The notes beneath the pieces were generated by a model. The model was not told the DNA's origin. It saw only the letters and a list, made by a program, of their open reading frames with translations, and searched no databases. From assembly GCF_001557325.1 (NCBI RefSeq), contig NZ_LSJS01000219.1, positions 1-36,128 on the forward strand: a stretch of 36,128 bases of DNA, given 5' to 3'. Below, in pieces: positions 33,744 through 36,128 of the stretch. Both the position numbers and the translations under genes were made by a program. The stretch's first letter is position 1; every line of letters starts with the position of its first letter. This DNA comes from Erythrobacter donghaensis (lineage in GTDB: Bacteria; Pseudomonadota; Alphaproteobacteria; Sphingomonadales; Sphingomonadaceae).

Positions 33744-36050
33744 TCAGCCGATTGGCGTCACGAACGAATCCAGTACCCGCTTCTCGCCCGCCTGCTCGAA
33801 CAGGATGGTGAGCTTGTTGCCCTCCTGATCGATCACGCAGCCCGTGCCGAACTTGGCGTGGGTCACCATCGCGCCGATGGCGATGTCGGAGCGGGCGGGA
33901 GCGGCGAAACTCGCCGCCGAACGCGTGTTCTCGCGCACACGGGCGGGCGTCGTGTCGTAGCCGCTGGCGAGCGCGCGCTGCCAGCCGGGGCCGCGCTGCT
34001 GCGCCCTGTCCGGGCGGTCGCGCGCGACGTGGGCGAAAGGATCCTCCTGCTCGCTCCAGTTCGCCCGCCACAACGAGGCCCCGCCGGTGAGTGTCGTTTC
34101 GCTCTCGATATGCTCGGGCGGCAGTTCCCCGATGAAACGCGAGGGGATCGAGCTCGTCCACTGGCCGTAGATCCGGCGGTTGGCGGCGTGGAGGATGGTG
34201 CAATGCCGCCGCGCGCGGGTGATCGCGACATAGGCGAGGCGGCGCTCCTCCTCGAGGCTGGCCAGCCCCCCCTCGTCGATCGCGCGCTGCGAGGGGAAGA
34301 CGCCTTCCTCCCAGCCGGGCAGGAACACGTTGTCGAATTCCAGCCCCTTGGCGGCGTGGATCGTCATGATCGTCACCGTCTCGCCCTCGTTCGCGCGGTC
34401 ATTGTCCATGACGAGGCTGACGTGCTCGAGGAAATCGCCGAGGGTGAGGTAATCCTCCATCGCCCGCGCGAGTTCGGAGAGGTTTTCGGCGCGGCCCGCG
34501 CTTTCTGCCGAACGGTCGGCGGCGAGCATGGCGTTGTAGCCGCTCTCCTCCATCACCAGCCGGAGGAGGTCGGCAGGCGAGAGCGTCTCGGCCTGTTCGC
34601 GCCAGTGCAGGAACTGGCGCATCAGCCCGCCGATGGTGATCGCGGCGCGCTTGGGCAGCTCGTCGCTATCCGCCAGTTGCAGCGCGGCGGCTGCCAGCGG
34701 CAGGCCGGTGCGCCGGGCGTGGCTGTGCATCGCCTCCAGCGCCTTGGCGCCGAGCCCGCGCTTGGGGACGTTGTGGATGCGCTCGAAGGCAAGATCGTCC
34801 TGCGGCTGCGCGATCAGGCGCAGATAGGCCAGCGCATCACGGATCTCGGCGCGCTCGTAGAAGCGGAAACCGCCGATGATGCGGTAGGCGATGCCGATCT
34901 GGATGAAGCGATCCTCGAACTCGCGCGTCTGGTACTGCGCACGCACGAGGATCGCGACCTGATCGAGGCCGGCGCCCTCGCGCTCCAGACGCTCGATCGC
35001 TTCGCCCACCCGGCGCGCTTCCTCGGGCGCGTCCCACACGCCGATCACCTTGACCTTCTCGCCGCCGTTGACCTCGGTCCACAGGGTCTTGTCGTGGCGC
35101 TGGCTGTTCTCGCGGATCAGGCCCGAGGCCGCGCCGAGGATGTGCGGGGTGGAGCGGTAGTTCTGTTCGAGCCGGATCACTTCAGTGCCGGGGAAATCCT
35201 TCTCGAACCGGAGGATGTTCGCGACCTCCGCCCCGCGCCAGGAATAGATCGACTGGTCGTCGTCGCCCACCACGCAGATGTTCTTGTGCCCCTGCGCCAG
35301 CAGCCGCAGCCACAGGTACTGGACGGCGTTGGTGTCCTGATACTCGTCCACCATGATGTAGCGGAAGCGGCGCTGGTAGTCGGCGAGGATGTCGTGGTGC
35401 TGCCTCAGGATGTTCAGCATGTGCAGCATCAGGTCGCCGAAATCGCAGGCGTTCAGCGCCTTCAGCCGCTCCTGGTAACGCGCATAGAGCGTCGCGCCCT
35501 TGCCGTTGGCATAGGCTTCGTTCTCCACCGCGTCCAAATCGGCGGGGTTGAGGCCGCGGTTCTTCCAGCGGTCGATCAGCCCGGCCAATTGGCGTGCGGG
35601 CCAGCGCTTCTCGTCGAGATCGGCCTCGGTGATCAGCGCCTTGAGCACGCGCAGCTGATCGTCGGTGTCGATGATGGTGTAATTGTGCTGGAGGCCGACG
35701 AGCTCGGCATGGCGGCGCAGCATCTTGGCGCAGATCGAATGGAAGGTGCCGAGCCACGGCAAGCCTTCCGCCGCCGGGCCGAGATGGTGCGTCACGCGCT
35801 CGCGCATTTCGCGCGCGGCCTTGTTGGTGAAGGTGACGCACAGGATCTGCGAGGGATAGGCGCGCCCCGTCGCCACCAGATGCGCAAGCCGGGCGGTGAG
35901 CGCCGCGGTCTTTCCCGTCCCGGCGCCCGCGAGCATCAGCACCGGGCCTTCGGTCGCGAGCACGGCGGCGCGCTGCGGCGGGTTCAACCGCGCGGCATAG
36001 GCGGGCACCGACTCGGGAGAAGCGGCGGGGGAGGGCAGGGGCTGGCTCAT
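33744..36050 (-). CDS. uvrD: UvrD/PcrA-type ATP-dependent 3'-5' DNA helicase
   Basis: 768-aa superfamily 1A helicase for nucleotide-excision and mismatch repair and for removing RecA filaments. Seen: Q-motif LNPPQRAAV, Walker A GAGTGKTA (42-49), VTFTNKAAREM (Ia), DEYQD at 235-239 (II), VVGDDDQSIYSWRGA (III), LEQNYRS (IV), TIHAAKGLEFDNVFLPGWEEG (V) and VAITRAR (VI). The C-terminal segment (MVTHAKFGTGCVIDQ ... LTILFEQAGEKRVL) is the UvrD/PcrA Tudor-like tail. ATG 36050 is chosen over the 36116 frame because family homology begins there. Its LexA box lies 11 nt upstream. Confidence 0.95.
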   Translation of the reverse strand: MSQPLPSPAASPESVPAYAARLNPPQRAAVLATEGPVLMLAGAGTGKTAALTARLAHLVATGRAYPSQILCVTFTNKAAREMRERVTHHLGPAAEGLPWLGTFHSICAKMLRRHAELVGLQHNYTIIDTDDQLRVLKALITEADLDEKRWPARQLAGLIDRWKNRGLNPADLDAVENEAYANGKGATLYARYQERLKALNACDFGDLMLHMLNILRQHHDILADYQRRFRYIMVDEYQDTNAVQYLWLRLLAQGHKNICVVGDDDQSIYSWRGAEVANILRFEKDFPGTEVIRLEQNYRSTPHILGAASGLIRENSQRHDKTLWTEVNGGEKVKVIGVWDAPEEARRVGEAIERLEREGAGLDQVAILVRAQYQTREFEDRFIQIGIAYRIIGGFRFYERAEIRDALAYLRLIAQPQDDLAFERIHNVPKRGLGAKALEAMHSHARRTGLPLAAAALQLADSDELPKRAAITIGGLMRQFLHWREQAETLSPADLLRLVMEESGYNAMLAADRSAESAGRAENLSELARAMEDYLTLGDFLEHVSLVMDNDRANEGETVTIMTIHAAKGLEFDNVFLPGWEEGVFPSQRAIDEGGLASLEEERRLAYVAITRARRHCTILHAANRRIYGQWTSSIPSRFIGELPPEHIESETTLTGGASLWRANWSEQEDPFAHVARDRPDRAQQRGPGWQRALASGYDTTPARVRENTRSAASFAAPARSDIAIGAMVTHAKFGTGCVIDQEGNKLTILFEQAGEKRVLDSFVTPIG

Positions 36051-36060
36051 CGTCTCATGC

Positions 36061-36075
36061 GAACAGGTAGGGAAC
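36061..36075 (-). promoter_or_regulatory. LexA SOS box of uvrD
   Basis: On the minus strand GTTCCCTACCTGTTC fits GTTC-N7-GTTC exactly and differs from the recA box by one base. It sits 11 nt before the uvrD ATG and overlaps the predicted -10 element. Confidence 0.9.
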
Positions 36076-36092
36076 AATTCATTGGGGAGCAA
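36064..36092 (-). promoter_or_regulatory. predicted uvrD promoter
   Basis: On the minus strand TTGCTC (36087-36092) and TACCTG (36064-36069) are 17 nt apart. Transcription would begin about 7 nt before the ATG, giving an almost leaderless mRNA. Predicted by eye. Confidence 0.45.
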
Positions 36093-36128
36093 GCCGCGAG
36101 ACGCGGCCGCGCACAAGCTTGCGGCGGG

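Overview
The window is a gene-dense, GC-rich chromosomal segment from an alphaproteobacterium, most likely a sphingomonad (order Sphingomonadales, Erythrobacter/Porphyrobacter-like). The reasons are the CckA-type hybrid kinase with a CpdR-type receiver, alphaproteobacterial LexA boxes of the form GTTC-N7-GTTC before recA and uvrD, a SapC-family protein, an NADP isocitrate dehydrogenase of the IDH1/2 type, and paired DUF4139 proteins. The genus is inferred from gene content only. Almost every gene is a housekeeping gene or a lineage-typical envelope gene. I see no phage, transposase, CRISPR array or plasmid gene.

Layout. From 147 to 8115 everything is on the minus strand. Read in transcription order it is a periplasmic lytic transglycosylase, greB, an IalB-like protein, rlmN, a 17-kDa-antigen-like envelope protein, a ClpP-fold (COG3904-like) exported protein, a SAM methyltransferase and a MOSC-domain protein, with many 1-8 nt overlaps or gaps under 45 nt. 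Two tandem glycine-zipper proteins follow. Divergent from the transglycosylase is dapA (8214), which converges on a succinylglutamate desuccinylase/aspartoacylase-family gene. Then smpB, a DUF2062 membrane protein, cckA, two DUF4139 proteins, recA, alaS, an unknown exported protein and a mini KOW protein run on the plus strand to 22232. The minus strand then carries a KefB-like K+/H+ antiporter with a 56-aa downstream ORF, a membrane-anchored HEXXH protein behind icd, tRNA-Val(GAC) and cpdR. N-formylglutamate amidohydrolase (+), sapC (-), a GlcD-like FAD oxidase (-), a Cys-containing exported protein (+), a RhlE-type helicase (+), a sterol-desaturase-family protein (+) and uvrD (-) complete the window.

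How the genes relate. Both ends of the CckA/CpdR cell-cycle circuit are present: CckA with an intact His456 and receiver Asp758, and CpdR with its phospho-acceptor Asp apparently replaced by Gly57. recA and uvrD share almost identical LexA boxes (14 of 15 bases), so they should be induced together by DNA damage. smpB, greB, rlmN, alaS and tRNA-Val serve translation and transcription.

The most unusual observations are the CpdR Asp-to-Gly change, a roughly 111-bp double-palindrome repeat lying in frame inside the signal-peptide region of the second DUF4139 gene, and a TonB-receptor-like motif with a poly-proline linker within that same protein. I found no convincing complete, previously undescribed multi-gene system.
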